The notes beneath the pieces were generated by a model that saw only the letters and a list, made by a program, of their open reading frames with translations, made no database searches and had not been told where the DNA came from. The translations under genes and the position numbers were made by a program. Shown here piece by piece: positions 62,471 through 64,000 of a stretch of 64,000 bases of DNA (position 1 is its first letter; each line of letters starts with the position of its first letter). This DNA comes from Centrapalus pauciflorus (Eukaryota; Streptophyta; Magnoliopsida; Asterales; Asteraceae), in NCBI GenBank assembly GCA_020465985.1, contig JAANYP010000819.1:1-64000 (forward strand), given 5' to 3'.

Positions 62471-64000
62471 TGAAACACCCCGTTCTAATAACGCAACGTT
62501 TTTACTAAAATCTGCAACATAAACCTCGAACTAATAATAAAATAAAGTTTTCTAAGTTCAAACTACAACCATCAGAGTACGCTAGAATTTAAATGTAGGT
62601 ATTACAACCAAATTGAAAGTCTAGGGATCTACCCATCCCAATTATAAATTCATTAATAATTACAAATTGAGCGGAAGTCTAGCTGATACCACGAGTCCTC
62701 AAACTCTTGACCTGAAGCTGGTGCTTTCCCCTTATCAGCTAAACCTGAAAACATTGCCCCCACAACCGGGGTAAGCCGTCGCCTAGCGAGTAACAGATTT
62801 AATAGCACAAATAAACATGAATAACATGAATGATACAATTATCGGCACAAAGTCAACATGTGTAGCACCCGGCCTTCCCAGCAGTGCCTCCACGAATAGG
62901 TTGCCTGTGTAGCATCCGGCCTTCCCAGCAATGCATACATAGTAACACAGCTTGCGGCACTCCCGACTTACATCGTATAAAATAACATGCAGCCACACAG
63001 GCATGCAATCATCACATAAATACACAGTATGCATACCGGGGAATAAGAGTTATCATGTAACAGCTCATGGTAATGAAATGAATAGCAGATATCAAAGGCA
63101 ACATAGCAGCGAAATAGCACGGTAAAAGAAATGAAACAGATAACCAGCACAAACATATTATAAACGATCATTTATGGAATTAAATCAATTACTCACAGTG
63201 CTCGCCAATCTGTAACTCGCCAAGCGACTAACCGAAAATCAACTGAAACCACTGACGAGAATCACGCGTCTCAACCAAATTGTTAGAGTCCTGATATAAA
63301 AGTATATTGTCTATTTATCAATATCTTTAAATTTGTAATTTACTAGGTCCATTATTTATTATATTAATAAAAGATCGGGATCAAATTCGGACAATTATTG
63401 ATTTATTTGTTAACACTTACCTAATTAATTTAATTATTGTTTATTTAGAGTTTATTAAATAAATGTTAAACTCTCATGTAGAATTAGTTATTAATTAGAT
63501 TAATTTTTAATTAACCCTTTGACTAATATTAATCTACTTACTAATCATAATTTCCATACTACTTCAACCCATATATAAACCCAACAATTAACAACTAAAG
63601 TTCAATTAATTAGAAGACCAACAACTAAACTAACATAAATTAATGGGTAACCCCTCTAAATTATTTGACCCACAAGAATTAACTTAAAACTAAATAACCC
63701 ATTAGACAATTTAATTTAGCAACCCAAAATGTTTTAAACTAGCCTACACCGGTAATATACTACTTAAGTCCACTTAGCCAATTTAAATACCTTAGACAAA
63801 AAAATAGCAACCCAACAAGATAATAAGAAAGAAAAATGCAGCCCATTTTATAAAAAAAAATGTCCAGCCCAACTCAATTATTAAATTTGAAAATAAAAGC
63901 TCATCCAAGATCTTTGACCTAGTTATCCCTAATTTGACACAACTGGTCAACAAAAGAAAAGAAGGAAAATAATTAAAAATAAATAATTAATTAATTAAAT
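62471..64000 (-). repeat. Element C 5' LTR, cut by window edge
   Basis: Starts TGAAACACCCC on the plus strand and matches 55752-57281 almost exactly. Differences seen by eye include G/C near 62888, C/T near 62939, G/T near 62973, G/A near 63055, A/T near 63079, C/T near 63217, C/T near 63327, G/C near 63738 and a small indel near 63982. Confidence 0.93.

Overview
The window is a block of nested transposable elements from a plant nuclear genome; no intact host gene is visible. Plant origin follows from Ty1/copia and Ty3/gypsy elements with initiator-Met tRNA primer sites, a Helitron with a Rep-helicase gene, hAT and Mutator MITEs, a tRNA-derived SINE and very AT-rich spacers with long (TA)n tracts. 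The copia family carries a large extra reading frame downstream of pol, which I associate from memory with the SIRE/Maximus lineage of daisy-family (Asteraceae) genomes. That lineage and family assignment is inference; no database was searched.

Layout. 1-354: end of a copia LTR cut by the window edge. 355-9,678: AT-rich spacer holding minisatellites, small hAT/Helitron remnants, three nested Mutator-type fold-back MITEs (3,843-5,187), a 2.4-kb inverted repeat around a (TA)n tract (5,430-7,884), and a SINE with a perfect 15-bp target duplication (9,252-9,369). 9,679-22,803: copia element A, minus strand, 13.1 kb, with both LTRs, primer site, polypurine tract, gag-pol and a 4.2-kb additional ORF (aORF), all disabled by stops and frameshifts. 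22,804-23,726: short host-like segment with one candidate exon. 23,727-about 35,465: copia element B, minus strand, same family, lacking its 5' LTR and the gag N-terminus, with a deletion of the reverse transcriptase core, a hAT MITE in its aORF and a solo LTR in its RNase H.

36,243-41,885: plus-strand Helitron with a decayed Rep-helicase gene, itself hit by a hAT MITE. 42,132-43,903: solo gypsy-like LTR with a CpG-rich patch. 43,946-45,196: two related non-autonomous Helitrons back to back. 45,330-45,740: decayed copia gag remnant. 46,064-48,559: gypsy 5' LTR, primer site and start of gag. 48,566-50,400: terminal-inverted-repeat element and large (TA)n tracts. 50,812-55,750: UTR-like GA-rich tandem duplication, unassigned AT-rich sequence and a copia RNase H scrap. 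55,752-64,000: minus-strand gypsy element with nearly identical 2.6-kb LTRs (the right one cut by the window edge) around a truncated pol.

Within the copia family the gag-pol products would form particles and copy and integrate the RNA; the role of the aORF protein is unknown. Its charged C-terminal half is similar in two independently decayed copies, which makes it the best candidate here for an undescribed function. No element in the window looks autonomous today.
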